Below, piece by piece: positions 1-12,363 of a stretch of DNA of 64,000 bases. Numbering within the stretch: position 1 is the first letter of the stretch; every line of letters starts with the position of its first letter. Made by a program: the position numbers and the translations under genes. The notes under the pieces are model-generated. The model ran no database searches, was not told where the DNA came from, and saw only the letters and a list, made by a program, of their open reading frames with translations. This stretch comes from Sphingobacteriales bacterium (GTDB taxonomy: Bacteria > Bacteroidota > Bacteroidia > Chitinophagales > JADIYW01): contig CP064984.1 of the NCBI GenBank assembly GCA_016699615.1, forward strand, positions 1,770,001 to 1,834,000, read 5' to 3'.

Positions 1-1983
<1,983 letters not shown>

Positions 1984-2031
1984 AAATTATTGATTAATTC
2001 CCATTATGTTAAAAATATAACCAAAAATTTT

Positions 2032-2141
2032 TATGGCGATTATAGCAAGGGTGTTCACCTCTTCCCATCCCGAACAGAGAAGTTAAGCCCCTTAGCGCCG
2101 ATGGTACTGCCAATTGGTGGGAGAGTAGGTCGTCGCCAAAT
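2032..2141 (+). rRNA. 5S ribosomal RNA
   Basis: About 110 bases with the conserved 5S core CCATCCCGAACAGAGAAGTTAAG and a helix I formed by TGGCGA near 2034 and TCGCCA near 2133. It follows 23S by about 50 bases and is followed by a strong terminator, the usual end of an rrn operon. Confidence 0.96.
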
Positions 2142-2148
2142 TTTTACA

Positions 2149-2180
2149 AGCCTCATAATTTATTATGAGGCTTTTTTTAT
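2149..2180 (+). terminator. rrn operon intrinsic terminator
   Basis: Perfect 10-bp stem AGCCTCATAA / TTATGAGGCT with a 4-base loop, followed by a run of T residues (2172-2179). It lies directly after 5S rRNA. Confidence 0.93.
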
Positions 2181-2518
2181 TTTATATCTCATTACTTTAA
2201 TCAGAATTTATTTTGATTATTGAAACAAAAATCTTTTTATTACATTTCATAATATTAAATTATATATTGTAATATATATTATTTAAATTATTTTAGCTTT
2301 TTTTACTAATATTTTCCAATATTAGATTCATGTTTATTTCTTCATTTATTAATTATAAAGTCATATTTTACTTTTAAATTATAACTTTTCATTATCTAAT
2401 GATAAGATTTTTAATTAGTTACCTAATTTTAGGTACTTTTTAACGATTTATTGTAACTATTCTTAAATTAATTGTATAAGTTTAATTTCTCAAGCAACCA
2501 TTCTAAATTATATTGCGT
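2181..2518. other. AT-rich intergenic stretch
   Basis: About 340 bases of very AT-rich sequence between the rrn terminator and the giant surface-protein gene. No RNA gene, repeat or convincing ORF is visible. It must contain the promoter of the downstream gene, but no clean TTG/TAnnTTTG pair stands out. Confidence 0.6.
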
Positions 2519-5500
2519 ATGAAAATTAAATATTTACAAATCAAATTATTTTTTCTGTCTTTAATGTTTGTGCATCAACTTCAAGCACAAAGTCCTGGTG
2601 GAGTATCTACTAGTTTAGTGTCATGGTATAAAGCAAATGCAGGTACTACACTTTCAGGTTCAAGAGTTACGACATGGGCTGATCAAACAGGAACTCGAAA
2701 CTTAACTACTTTTACAAACTCTGCTACTCCGACTTATCCTATTTTAAGAAATACAGCATCATATATGCTGAATAACAATCCTACACTTGAATTTGATAAC
2801 GATTTAGGAACTTATCAGTTGTTAAGTAATACTACTAGGTATTTCCTAAATACTAGTCCATTTCATATCATAGTTGTATCAAAAGACTTAGAACCTTCAG
2901 GAAATAATATAACAAGAGGTATGATTGGTATGGGTAATGTGAGTGGAAACTATCCATCTTTTGAGTTACAAACAGATGCCACAAGTCCTAATGGTTGGAA
3001 TTTTTATATGGCAAGTTCTATTCCACTTGAATATTCAGGTGGCAATGCTATACTGTATAATGGTAATACAGGTGGAAGCAATCAACAGCCCCAAATATTT
3101 TCAATTGGCTCACAAAACCAAGCAGCAGGTACAAGTAATATTAGAAACTTTGTAGATGGATTCAAGCAATACACAACAATGGATGCTCTTCGTCAAACTG
3201 AAATAGGAAATTATTTATACGTAGGAAGCAGTTATACTGAGTGGTGGGATGGTATGGTTGCTGAGATAATAATTTATCAAGATACAATAACTGAGTCAAA
3301 TTTATTAAAGATAAATACTTATTTGGCTTTAAAATATGGGATTACTTTAGATCAGAGACAAGCAAATAATTATACAGCAAGTGATGGTACTGTTATTTAT
3401 AATGCATCATCTTTCGGAGCATATAATAATGATATTGCTGGTATTGGTAAAGATGATGGCTCTGGTTTGTTACAATTAAAATCTACAAGTGTAAATGAAG
3501 ATGCTAAAGTTACTATGAAAGCTGATACAGCCAATGTAACAAGTATAGAATTTCTAGTTTGGGCAAACAATAATTTAAGTCCATTTCCAAATGAAAGAAC
3601 AGATGTGCCTGCAGGTACAGGAATATCAAATCCAAGTAGATTGAGTAGGATTTGGCATACTCAAGAAACAGGTGATGTAGGTGTTGTTACGCTTGATTTT
3701 AATATTAAAGACATGTCTTTTGTTACAAGTGCAGGTTTTAAACTATTAATAAGAAATGGTAGTGATGTAATGAGTGGTGCTACTATTTCAGGCATTACAC
3801 CAACAATAATTGGTGATTCTATTGTTCGATTTACAGGAGTAGATTTTTCAAATGATGATTATTTTACATTAGTAGGTTCTACAGTTGCACCGGGCGATGT
3901 AACAACCAATTTAAAATTATGGTATAAAGCAAATGATGGAATATTAACTGGTGATGGTGTGGCTGTTAGTCAATGGAATAATTCATTAAATGGTTCTACT
4001 TATCATATTACGCAACCAACTCCAGCTAATAGACCTAACTTTAATAATACATCTGCCAATCAACAAATTAACTACAATCCATCTTTACGTTTTGATGGAA
4101 CAAATGATTGCTTAGGAAATGAAACAAGGTTTATGCCCTATAATACTGCATATTCATTTTTTGTTGTAGCATTAGATAGTGTTGCGGTCTATGCTGATTC
4201 TGATTGGAGAGCAATATTTAGTGCTCATTCTACTGTTGATTATTTCTCATTATACAAGCAAAATAGAGCAGATAATACATATTTTAATAATATTATTCCT
4301 TATGGAAATTTAGGTTATTTGTATAATTATGGTTCATTTGGAAAAGGAACAAGTTATAGTCCTTATGAAGGTGCTTATGGTTCTACTACTCCATTTACAA
4401 ACAATGCTTCTGTTCAGAAAGCTCAAGCACAAATTATTGGAATGCGTTCTGCTAATAATTTAGCATCAGACCGATTAATTACATATGTAGATGGTTATAA
4501 AGATGGCCCTAATTTAGAACCGGCATGGTCATATATAAATGAGAATCCTAGTGATGCTAACCGAATAAATCATTTTGCTAAGTTCTTTGTTGGGTCAGAT
4601 GCATCTTCCTTTGCTGCTACTTACGAATTTTGGAAAGGAAATATATCAGAAGTGATTGCATACGATAGAAATATTTCTGATGCAGAAGCCAATAAAATTC
4701 AATCTTATCTAGGTATTAAATATGGCATTACGCTTGGTCAAGGTAATGGCTATGTAGGTAGAAATGGTAATAACTTTAATTATGTAAATAGTAGTGGTAC
4801 TACTATTTGGGATGGAACAGCAAACACATCTTATGGCTATGATATTTTGGGAATTGGTTATGATGCAAAACAAGGATTAAATCAAAAACAATCAAAAAGT
4901 ATTAATGGCGGATTTCAACCTGCTATTAGTTTAAATAATGGATTAGCAACCAATAATGCTAATAATACCAATATATTTGCTGCAGACAATAGCTATTTAA
5001 TTGCAGGGCATAATGGTTTAGGCACTACTTACACAAATAGTTATACGCCAATTACATTTAGTAGCGCACCATGTTTGTATATCATGGATAGAATATGGAA
5101 AGTACAAGAAACAGGTACAGTAGGTAATGTTACTGTAACTATACCAATTGTTACACCAGCAGTTGCTACAACTACTTATATGGTAGTAAGTAATAGTGCA
5201 AGTTTTGGAGCAGGTACTTCAGAAATATTAATGACAGATGATGGTGCTGGTAATCTTACGGCACAAGTTGATTTTACAAGTGGTCAATATTTTACTTTTG
5301 TACAGCCAGTAACTGCACCAGGTGGTGTTACAACAAATCTTAAAGCTTGGTACAAAGCCAACGATGGTACGCTTACAGGAAATGGTTCTAATGTTACTAC
5401 TTGGACAAATAGCGCTAGTGGAAGCACCTATAATGTTTCAACAGCTACAGCATCTTACTATCCTAAATTCTATAATACAACAGCTAATAAATTGGTAAAT

Positions 5501-5997
5501 TATAATCCATCAGTAGAATTCGATGGAACGGATGATAGATTAAATAATTCTAATAGATTATTTGCCAAAACAGATGCTTTTGAAATGTTAGCAGTAGGAG
5601 TACAACAAAAAACTTCAGGACTAGGTGCATCGTCTTATAGTGAAATTTTAGGTATGGGTACCGATGGTAATTGTCCTGCTTTTGGAATGAATGGATATAC
5701 AACATCAGGTTGGTATCCTTATGTATCTACAGGTTCTCCTGCTGGTTATACCGCATCAAATGCAATATTATACAATGGCTTCGCAGGAGGTACTAATCAA
5801 CAAGCACAAATATATGGTATGTCTACGCCTAATGGAGGAACAGATAATGTCTATTCAAATGTGGATGGATATAGTGAATTAACTACTTTAGATGCAAATA
5901 GCACAGTCTATGACTATATTGGTAATATGGTATGGGTTGGGAATACAGGGAATGCTGAATTTTTTAAAGGCTTAGCTAATGAAATTATTATTTATAA
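2519..5997 (+). pseudogene. Giant T9SS-exported repeat protein, N-terminal part (interrupted by IS)
   Basis: N-terminal third of a very large secreted protein. The ATG at 2519 starts a clear signal peptide (MKIKYLQIKLFFLSL..., ending LQAQ); a TTG two codons upstream is less likely. Three modules follow, starting at about 2591, 3886 and 5314, each opening with a (S/A)PGxVxxxLxxWYKANxG motif. The module body looks like a concanavalin A/LamG-like beta-sandwich and ends with a conserved IKYGITL...NDIAGIG block and a RIW..QETG block. Such modules occur in Bacteroidota adhesins with type IX sorting tails. The frame is cut at 5997 by an IS982-type insertion. Removing the IS and one target repeat joins it in frame to the next part (...EIIIYN + KKLTAIEQ). 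The exact ligand is unknown. Confidence 0.85.
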
Positions 5998-7018
5998 CCC
6001 GTTGTGCGGTTTAAATACTTAATATAAAAGTGATGTTGTGCATCATGTTTTAGCATGATTTCTGCACATAACCACTTGAACACCAATTACCCACAACGCA
6101 CAACATCAAATCAAATTTCGACAAAATTTTTAATCTTTCCAAACTTTATCTGAAAGATTTTATTGTAGATTCCTCTTTTAACTTCCAATTATATAGAAAT
6201 AAGCCTAAAATGAATGATTGTGAAATCATCGCATTATCACTTTGTGCTGAAGCATTGAGTATTGATTCTGAAAACTTATTTTGGAAGAAATTAAAGGTAG
6301 AATATTCATTAGATTTTCCACATTTAATTGACCGTTCTAATTATAATAAACGAAGGCGAAGATTACAGAATTATATTCATCTCTTGAATGAAAAAATGGC
6401 ACAACCTTTTAATGAATTTGAAGATGTTTTTATTGTAGATTCTATACCTATTCCAATTGTACAATTAGCAAGAGAAAAGCATTCTAAAATATGCAAACAT
6501 GATTTTGAAACAGCTCCAGATAAAGGTTATTCTGCTGTAAGTAAATCGTATTATTATGGATATAAACTTCACTTGTCTACAACCCTTAATGGAACATTTA
6601 TGTCAATGGATATTACCAAAGCCAGCGTACATGATGTACATTTTTTAAATAATCTAAAGCATAGTGGAATGAATAATGCTATACTACTTGGTGACAAAGG
6701 CTATCTATCTACTCAATACCAATTAGACTTGTTTGAGTCCTGTAATATTCAACTTAAAAACTCCTTTGCGTAACAATCAACAAAACTATCAAAAATATCC
6801 ATTCATTTTTAGAAAATGTAGAAAGAGAATTGAAACATTATTCTCACAACTTTGTGACCAGTTTATGATTAAAAGAAACTATGCTAAATCATTCATTGGA
6901 TTGATTACAAGAATCAAATCTAAAACCTGTGCATTAACTGCCTTACAACTTTTAAATAAAATGAATAATAAACCAATCAATCATCTTAAATTCGCACTAT
7001 GTTAAACCGCACAACAGG
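5998..7018 (+). mobile_element. IS982-family insertion sequence (1,021 bp)
   Basis: The terminal inverted repeats are CCCGTTGTGCGGTTTAA at the left end and its near-complement at the right end (one mismatch). The element is flanked by a 10-bp direct repeat TTATTTATAA at 5988-5997 and 7019-7028. The true duplication may be 7-9 bp plus chance identity. Removal of the element and one repeat restores an uninterrupted reading frame in the host gene, so the insertion is precise and probably recent. The single transposase gene is frameshifted. Confidence 0.9.
6210..7005 (+). pseudogene. IS982-family transposase, frameshifted
   Basis: The order of motifs is that of IS982 transposases: MNDCEIIALS near the start, DRSNYNKRRRRL, IVDSIPIPI with the first catalytic Asp, then GYKLHLS, LGDKGY (second Asp) and KCRKRIETLFSQL (catalytic Glu). 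The first frame ends at 6773. The homologous continuation (LKTPLRNNQQ...) is in the +1 frame from about 6757, so a one-base slip or indel near the CTTAAAAAC stretch separates the parts. The family-like N-terminus is open upstream of the ATG (to about 6115), so the real start may be a non-ATG codon. Probably inactive unless a programmed frameshift operates. Confidence 0.85.
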
Positions 7019-9770
7019 TTATTTATAATAAAAAATTAACAGCTATTGAGCAATCAAAAGTAAATTCTTATTTAGCTATTAAATATGGTATTACTTTAGA
7101 TCAAAGATTAGCCAATGATTATATAACCAGCGATGAAACATCTATCTATGCAGCTTCTACTTTTGGAGATTATGACCATGATATCGCAGGAATCGGTATG
7201 GATATTTGTTCTGGTCTGTTGCAACCAAAATCAACCAGTGTTAATGAAGATGCGGTGGTTACTATGCAAGCCAATGTCGCCAATATCTCTAATAAAGAAT
7301 TTTTAGTATGGGCAAATAATGATTTAGCATTAGCACCTGATGAAAAAACAAAATTCCCAACTTCTGGACTACCAAGTTATGAGTGTCCAAGTAGACTCAG
7401 CAGAATATGGCATGTACAAAAAACAGGCGATGTAGGTAATGTTACATTGAGTTTTAATGTTAAAAACATTTCAATTGAAAAAGCAAACAATATTAGATTA
7501 CTGATTCGAAATGGAAATGATGATATGAGTGGTGCTACTGTTTCATCTATCATACCAACTATCATAGGCGATACAGTAGTACAATTTGCTAATGTATCGT
7601 TTGCAAATAGAGATTATTTTACCATTATTGGAAATACATTAAAAGTACCAGGAATGGTAAATGCAAATTTAATTGCATGGTATAAAGCAGATGCAGGTGT
7701 TACTGGTAGTCCAGTAAGTACTTGGGCAGACCAAACAGTACCTGCTTATAACCTAACACAAGCTACTGCTGGCTCTCGACCTACAACTGGTGCTTTAATG
7801 AATTTTAATCCAACACTAACATTTGATGGTGCTAAATACCTTTCATATAAATCAGGAAGGTTCATGAGTACAACTTCTCCAGGTACACTATTTGGAGCAG
7901 CGAATAACAATATAGACAATGGTGGTTATGAAAATTTAGCAGATATAGGCATCGATAATCCACACATGGGAATCTATAATAATACCATGATGATGTATAT
8001 GACTGGAAGCGCACCTATCCAAGTAAATCATTCTAATAATATTACACAAGATATAAATCAGGTATATGGTTGGTCTTGGAATGGCGGAACGAATGCTGGA
8101 TCTCAATTAAGATTAGATGGTACATCAAACGACTTTGCAAATACTGATTTTACACTTGTTGGAAATGGTGGTGTATCTGATGGTATGTTCTCAGTTGGTT
8201 CTTATGAAGGTTTAGAAATATGGAATGGAGATATTGCAGAGGTAATATTATACAATAGAAATTTAACTGAATATGAAAAGAAACGCGTAGAAACCTATCT
8301 TGCAATTAAATATGGTACAACATTATCTCATGATTACCTATCTGGCAAAGGCGATACAATATGGAAAATTGGAGGTGGCTACGATAATGATATTGCAGGA
8401 ATAGGACGAGAAGACTGTCAGTTATTATTACAAAAACAATCTAAATCTACCAATACTACAAGTGTAGTAACAATTTACAACGGCAATCAAATGGCAGGTT
8501 TGCCAACAACAAATGCTGCTAACAGCAGTACTTTTGCTGCAAATGAAAGTTTTATGGTTTGGGGAAATAATGGAGGTTCGGTAACTTATGGCGTAAGCTA
8601 TACACCACATTCATTTACACCATCTGGTAGTTGTTTCTATCACATGAATAGAATTTGGAAGGTACAAGAAAAAGGTAGTGTAGGAACAGTAACAGTAAAA
8701 GCTCCTGCTAAAGCACAATACTTACTTGTACACAATAGTGCTAATTTTTCTACAGGAATGCCAACAGAAATACCATTGGTAAATGATGGTAGTGGGAACC
8801 TTTTAGCTACTGTAGATTTTACAAATGGACAATATTTTACTTTTGGTACATTGAATTCATCACCTGGTGGAGTTGCTGCAAATTTAGTGGCATGGTATAA
8901 GGCAAATGATAGTATTCTTACAGGTAATGGTTCTTTGGTAAGTACTTGGACAAACTCAGTTATTGGCAGTACATATAATGTTTCGCAAGCAACTACCTTA
9001 TACCAACCAACATTCTATAATACTACAGCCAATAAATTATTAAATTACAATCCATCGTTAGAATTTAGTTTCCACGAGTTAGCTAATTCAGCAAGATTAT
9101 ACGCTAATACAAGTGGTTTTGAATTATTAGGTGTCGCTAAAGATACAAGAACGACAACAAGCACACTCAATGGATTTATGGGTGTAGGTTATGATGGTAA
9201 TTATCCAGCATTAGATATAAATACAGCATGGAGACCATGGATGTATGTAAGCTCACCAAGTGACCAATGGACTGGTGGAAGCTCTATTTTATATAATGGT
9301 AGCAATGGTGGTGCCAATCAACAGCCACAAATATTTGGTATCGGAACTACAAATCTTTTTACTGCATATGATGCTAATGCAAACAATATGATTTCTAATG
9401 TAGATGGTTATAAAGAAGGTACTTATCTAGATGCATATCGTCAGTCTGAAATTGGAAATGGTTTATTTGTTGGTTCTTCAGGAGGACAAGAATGGACAGG
9501 ATTGATTCCAGAAATAATAGTATATAATAGAAAATTAGATTCTTTAGAACTATTAAGGGTCAATTCATACTTAGCAATTAAATATGGTATTACATTAGAC
9601 CAAAGACAAACTAATGATTACATCGCTAGCGATGGAACATCTATTTATGCTGCTTCAAGCTATGGTACATATAATAATGATATTGCAGCTATTGGTCAAG
9701 ATATTTGTTCTGGATTATTTCAACCAAAATCTACTAGTGTTAATGAAGATGCAGTTGTTACAATATCAGC
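7019..9770 (+). pseudogene. Giant T9SS-exported repeat protein, middle part
   Basis: Continuation of the interrupted giant gene after the IS. It completes module three and carries modules four (from about 7645) and five (from about 8859), each again opening with PGxVxxNLxAWYKAxxx. The coding frame stays open to about 9770, where the conserved SVNEDAVVT block is reached and homology to the other modules stops abruptly at the edge of the foreign segment E1. In the other modules about 115 more residues (FLVWANN... RIW..Q.TGDVG ...) follow before the next module; these are absent here and are not found at the other junction. Confidence 0.83.
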
Positions 9771-10378
9771 CACAACATTTTTTTGGCAATTGGACTCCAA
9801 ATTAAATTGTCTGTAAAAAATTTAGCTTCATAATCTGCTGGGTTAGGTGTATTTATGTTGGCGTTCATGTTCCAAAAACCAAAACCAACGCCTGCTGGCA
9901 TGTTTTCAATTTTCACGCCTGTGCCTGTATTAGTTGCTGTTCTGCTAATTTCAGTACAAAAATTAGTTAAAGCACCAACAATATTATTACGCATAGTATT
10001 TCCATTGCTACTATATTTAATTCTTGTAACTCTAACTCCAAAAACTAAGTCAGCAAACAATGAGCTGTAAGGAGAAGTAACGGCATCATCATATATAACA
10101 AATAACCTAGTTATAATATTATTTTGCAACAAAAAAGAGGAACGTATAGGCGAAAGCGTACCAATAGGTAAAGGTGGCACATCAATTTCCCAATCGGTGC
10201 CTTCTGGTATTATGTTATAAGGCGAATTTTCAAAACTTTCAGTGTGTACATTTTCGTATTTAGCATTAAACTGAAATTTCAAATCTTTGTCTTTGTCGTA
10301 TATAAACGTATCACATCTGCCACATTGTGCTTTCTGATTAAACACAATGTGTTGATAAGGTGGAAATATTATTGCCAT
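9758..10378 (-). CDS. Unknown protein of E1, C-terminus cut at the junction
   Basis: The open frame starts MAIIFPPYQHIVFNQ and includes a CGRC pair near residue 19 that could bind metal or form a disulfide. The rest is beta-rich and Asn/Thr-rich, with no signal peptide. The last few residues (about WLIL) are probably encoded by the host gene beyond the junction, so the real C-terminus is missing. I do not recognise a family; the style is that of a phage or element structural protein. If E1 was a circle, translation would continue into the 414-residue frame at 12363-11119, giving a protein of about 610 residues. Confidence 0.5.
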   Translation of the reverse strand: MAIIFPPYQHIVFNQKAQCGRCDTFIYDKDKDLKFQFNAKYENVHTESFENSPYNIIPEGTDWEIDVPPLPIGTLSPIRSSFLLQNNIITRLFVIYDDAVTSPYSSLFADLVFGVRVTRIKYSSNGNTMRNNIVGALTNFCTEISRTATNTGTGVKIENMPAGVGFGFWNMNANINTPNPADYEAKFFTDNLIWSPIAKKMLWLIL

Positions 10379-10466
10379 TTTTAAAGTTTTAAAAATGTTT
10401 TTGTTTGTTTGCGTAAATTTAGTAAAAATTTTGTTTATAAACTAAATAAAGAGTTAGGAGTTATTA

Positions 10467-10497
10467 GGTACTAATTAGTACTAATTAGTACTAATTC
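10467..10497. repeat. Tandem 10-bp repeats (GTACTAATTA), about three copies
   Basis: GTACTAATTA is repeated head to tail just short of three times with exact 10-bp spacing, preceded by TTATTAG. The integrative element E2 has two tandem 10-bp repeats GGTACTGTAC preceded by TTAATA at the equivalent place. The helical phasing suggests binding sites for a protein such as a replication initiator or repressor. Confidence 0.75.
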
Positions 10498-10506
10498 AGA
10501 AAATAG

Positions 10507-10572
10507 TGGGTAACCCACCAAACCCACCCACTAAAAAAAAGGAAAGTAAAAATATATTTATTTACACTTGTC
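10507..10572 (+). other. E1 copy of the shared non-coding module
   Basis: It contains, in order, a hairpin AGTGGGT...ACCCACT (from 10505), an A-tract followed by GGAAAGTAAAA (10533-10551), and TTTATTTACACTTGT (10557-10571). The same elements in the same order occur on the minus strand of E2 at 26492-26403: a hairpin, an A7-GGAAAGT-AAAA block and TTTATTTGCACTTGT. The surrounding sequence is not otherwise similar. It could be an origin, nick site or transcriptional control region; which of these is not shown by the sequence. Confidence 0.65.
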
Positions 10573-10714
10573 TTTTTATTAAAAAAAACACTACTAAAAA
10601 ATAAATTAGTAGCGTAGTAGTAGTGCAGTAGAACTTTTAATCAATAAAATAAGGCGTTTCAGTTTTGAAACTTTTTAAATTTTTTTTTTAACTTAGTAGT
10701 GGTAGTGCTTTTTA

Positions 10715-10746
10715 TTTGACATTTTTATGAAATTTTATTATATTTG
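10715..10746 (+). promoter_or_regulatory. Bacteroidota-type promoter of the E1 lipoprotein gene
   Basis: TTTG at 10715-10718, a 20-base spacer, then TATATTTG at 10739-10746. This matches the -33 TTTG / -7 TAnnTTTG consensus known for Bacteroidota. It lies 31 bases before the lipoprotein ATG. Confidence 0.75.
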
Positions 10747-10777
10747 CTATTGATTTATAACTAAAAACAAACAAACA

Positions 10778-11122
10778 ATGAAAAAATTAATTTTAATTTT
10801 AATGGTGGTGCTAGTTTTAGCATCATGTAAAAAAAGCGAAAAATGCCTTGTTGGGAAATGGACACATGTTAAAAGCGTTTGCAATGGCAGAACTCAAAGT
10901 ATAAATGAAAATTATATAATTACAATAACTGAAAATAGTTTTATTAATGGTAAAACAAATGAAATATTTAATGATATTGTAATTACTGATGATATGATTG
11001 GGAATCTACAATATTCATGTGATGGAAAAGTTTTAAAGATTAAATATAATTATTGCCTAAGCGAAAATCCTAACTCAAACGATGGTAGTTTCGATAAAAA
11101 CTACGAGGAGTACAAACGCTAA
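10778..11122 (+). CDS. Small lipoprotein carried by E1
   Basis: A 114-residue protein with a lipoprotein signal (MKKLILILMVVLVLASC; the lipobox Cys is residue 17) followed by the KKSEKCLVGKWTHVK start typical of small lipocalin-like lipoproteins of Bacteroidota. Further Cys residues at about 22, 36, 88 and 98 could pair. It has its own well-formed promoter. Its stop codon overlaps the stop of the convergent 414-residue frame by two bases, so the two genes are packed end to end. Likely exposed in the periplasm or on the cell surface. Function unknown; protection against superinfection or a cargo role would be guesses. Confidence 0.75.
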   Translation: MKKLILILMVVLVLASCKKSEKCLVGKWTHVKSVCNGRTQSINENYIITITENSFINGKTNEIFNDIVITDDMIGNLQYSCDGKVLKIKYNYCLSENPNSNDGSFDKNYEEYKR

Positions 11123-12363
11123 CAACTGCACATACTCTCTTTATATTTTACTTTGATAGTACTTACATCATTAGGCTTATATTTAATCTCTTTTATCCAA
11201 GTATCTTTACCATTTATGCGTATAATGCCTCGCTTGTTGGCTCTAAGTGCTTTATAATCGTTAAAACATAATGGATACTCAAACTCTGCTTCAAATGGTT
11301 TAAAATTGCCTAATTCGTCTTGTAAATCATCACAAGAAAAATTATCTGAAATTAGTTTGAATATGTTGTTTTTACCACTAACAGCCCATAATCTATATCC
11401 TGTATCACTATAAACCATTCTGTAGCGAACAAAAACTATATTACCAACAGCTAAAGAGAATTGAGCGTTTAATTGCATTAAATATTCATTTGAAGATGGA
11501 TTTGCTCCATTTAATACAAATTCTTGATAACCAATTTGAGTGCCACCTATTCCACTCCATGCCTCAATACTTAAATATAAATCAGCATTTAATACTGGTG
11601 TTGAACCACCTGATTGATAAAAAATAGAACTTGCATTAAAACCATAATCTCCATTTTCTTGACATAAAAAATATGTAAATTGGTCTGGTGGATTGGGTTG
11701 GTCATATAAACTATTTTGATTGTCATAATTTGGAGATAAAGGTGGGTTTTGATACCTAATTATGTTATTCCTATCTGATGTAAATGATATACCTGTTCCG
11801 TACTCATCTTGTGAAAATGTAATACCATCAGTATAATTAATTTCAAACCCATACTTAGTATTTCTTTGCAAGGCGATACAGCTATTAGCAATACCTACCC
11901 AACGTTTTAGTACTTCCTCATTCCACATAAACGTATTTTTAATGCCTCCACTACTTTGAAAATCTACCAATGGTATAGGACTTGGCACAGCCAAAGTCGT
12001 AACAGCGTACATAAATATTGCATCTTCAAAACCACTATCATCGCCACTTGGTACACCTTTCACATATTCTATTATTGCACCATCTGTTATAAAATCTGTT
12101 GTTAAATCTAATACACTATCCTTTAAACCATAGCAACCACAGCCTACAAATGCTTCATTTGTCCAGCCACTTAGTCTATTTCCTTGCCATATCGTTATAT
12201 CTTCTGTTCTATCTGTGTTGTTACCTGTTTTAATTTGATTGTAAATGTTGTTGTTGTTCAAATTCTCCACCAAATCTAATGGAATGCCATCTATATTTAG
12301 CACAACATCAGTACCATAACTATAATTTTCATCTTCAATCCTAAATGTTACATTTAATAACAA
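11119..12363 (-). CDS. Unknown protein of E1, N-terminus cut at the junction
   Basis: A 414-residue open frame that begins exactly at the right E1 junction (the first codon is TTG, with a stop in host DNA two codons upstream), so its true N-terminus is missing. It is beta-rich and Asn/Tyr/Gly-rich with Cys pairs (GCGCYG near residue 76, and CSC as the last residues). The C-terminal part (FPLCFNDYKALRANKRGIIRINGKD-like) resembles structural proteins of phages or mobile elements, but I do not recognise a family. On the circle hypothesis it is the C-terminal two-thirds of the protein whose start lies at 10378. Confidence 0.55.
   Translation of the reverse strand: MLLNVTFRIEDENYSYGTDVVLNIDGIPLDLVENLNNNNIYNQIKTGNNTDRTEDITIWQGNRLSGWTNEAFVGCGCYGLKDSVLDLTTDFITDGAIIEYVKGVPSGDDSGFEDAIFMYAVTTLAVPSPIPLVDFQSSGGIKNTFMWNEEVLKRWVGIANSCIALQRNTKYGFEINYTDGITFSQDEYGTGISFTSDRNNIIRYQNPPLSPNYDNQNSLYDQPNPPDQFTYFLCQENGDYGFNASSIFYQSGGSTPVLNADLYLSIEAWSGIGGTQIGYQEFVLNGANPSSNEYLMQLNAQFSLAVGNIVFVRYRMVYSDTGYRLWAVSGKNNIFKLISDNFSCDDLQDELGNFKPFEAEFEYPLCFNDYKALRANKRGIIRINGKDTWIKEIKYKPNDVSTIKVKYKESMCSC

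Larger units (their letters stand above)
9771..12363. mobile_element. E1: foreign 2.6-kb segment replacing part of the giant gene
   Basis: The giant gene stops at about 9770 and resumes at about 12364 (NNDYFTLYGNS, the normal end of a module). In between lies unrelated DNA with a minus-strand gene cut at its 3' end by the left junction, a plus-strand lipoprotein gene, and a minus-strand gene cut at its 5' end by the right junction. About 400 bp of non-coding DNA at 10379-10777 carries direct repeats. No transposase, integrase, inverted ends or target duplication is visible, and about 350 bp of host sequence is missing. The two truncated genes could be the halves of one gene if the segment was once a circle. 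Junction positions are uncertain by about 10 bases. An assembly chimera cannot be excluded. Confidence 0.7.

Noticed and set aside
1990..2223. A 77-codon ORF on the plus strand
   Set aside because: It overlaps 5S rRNA and its terminator.
9771..12363. E1 considered as a transposon or integron-type cassette
   Set aside because: No transposase, terminal inverted repeats, attC-like site or target duplication is visible, and host sequence is missing at the junction.
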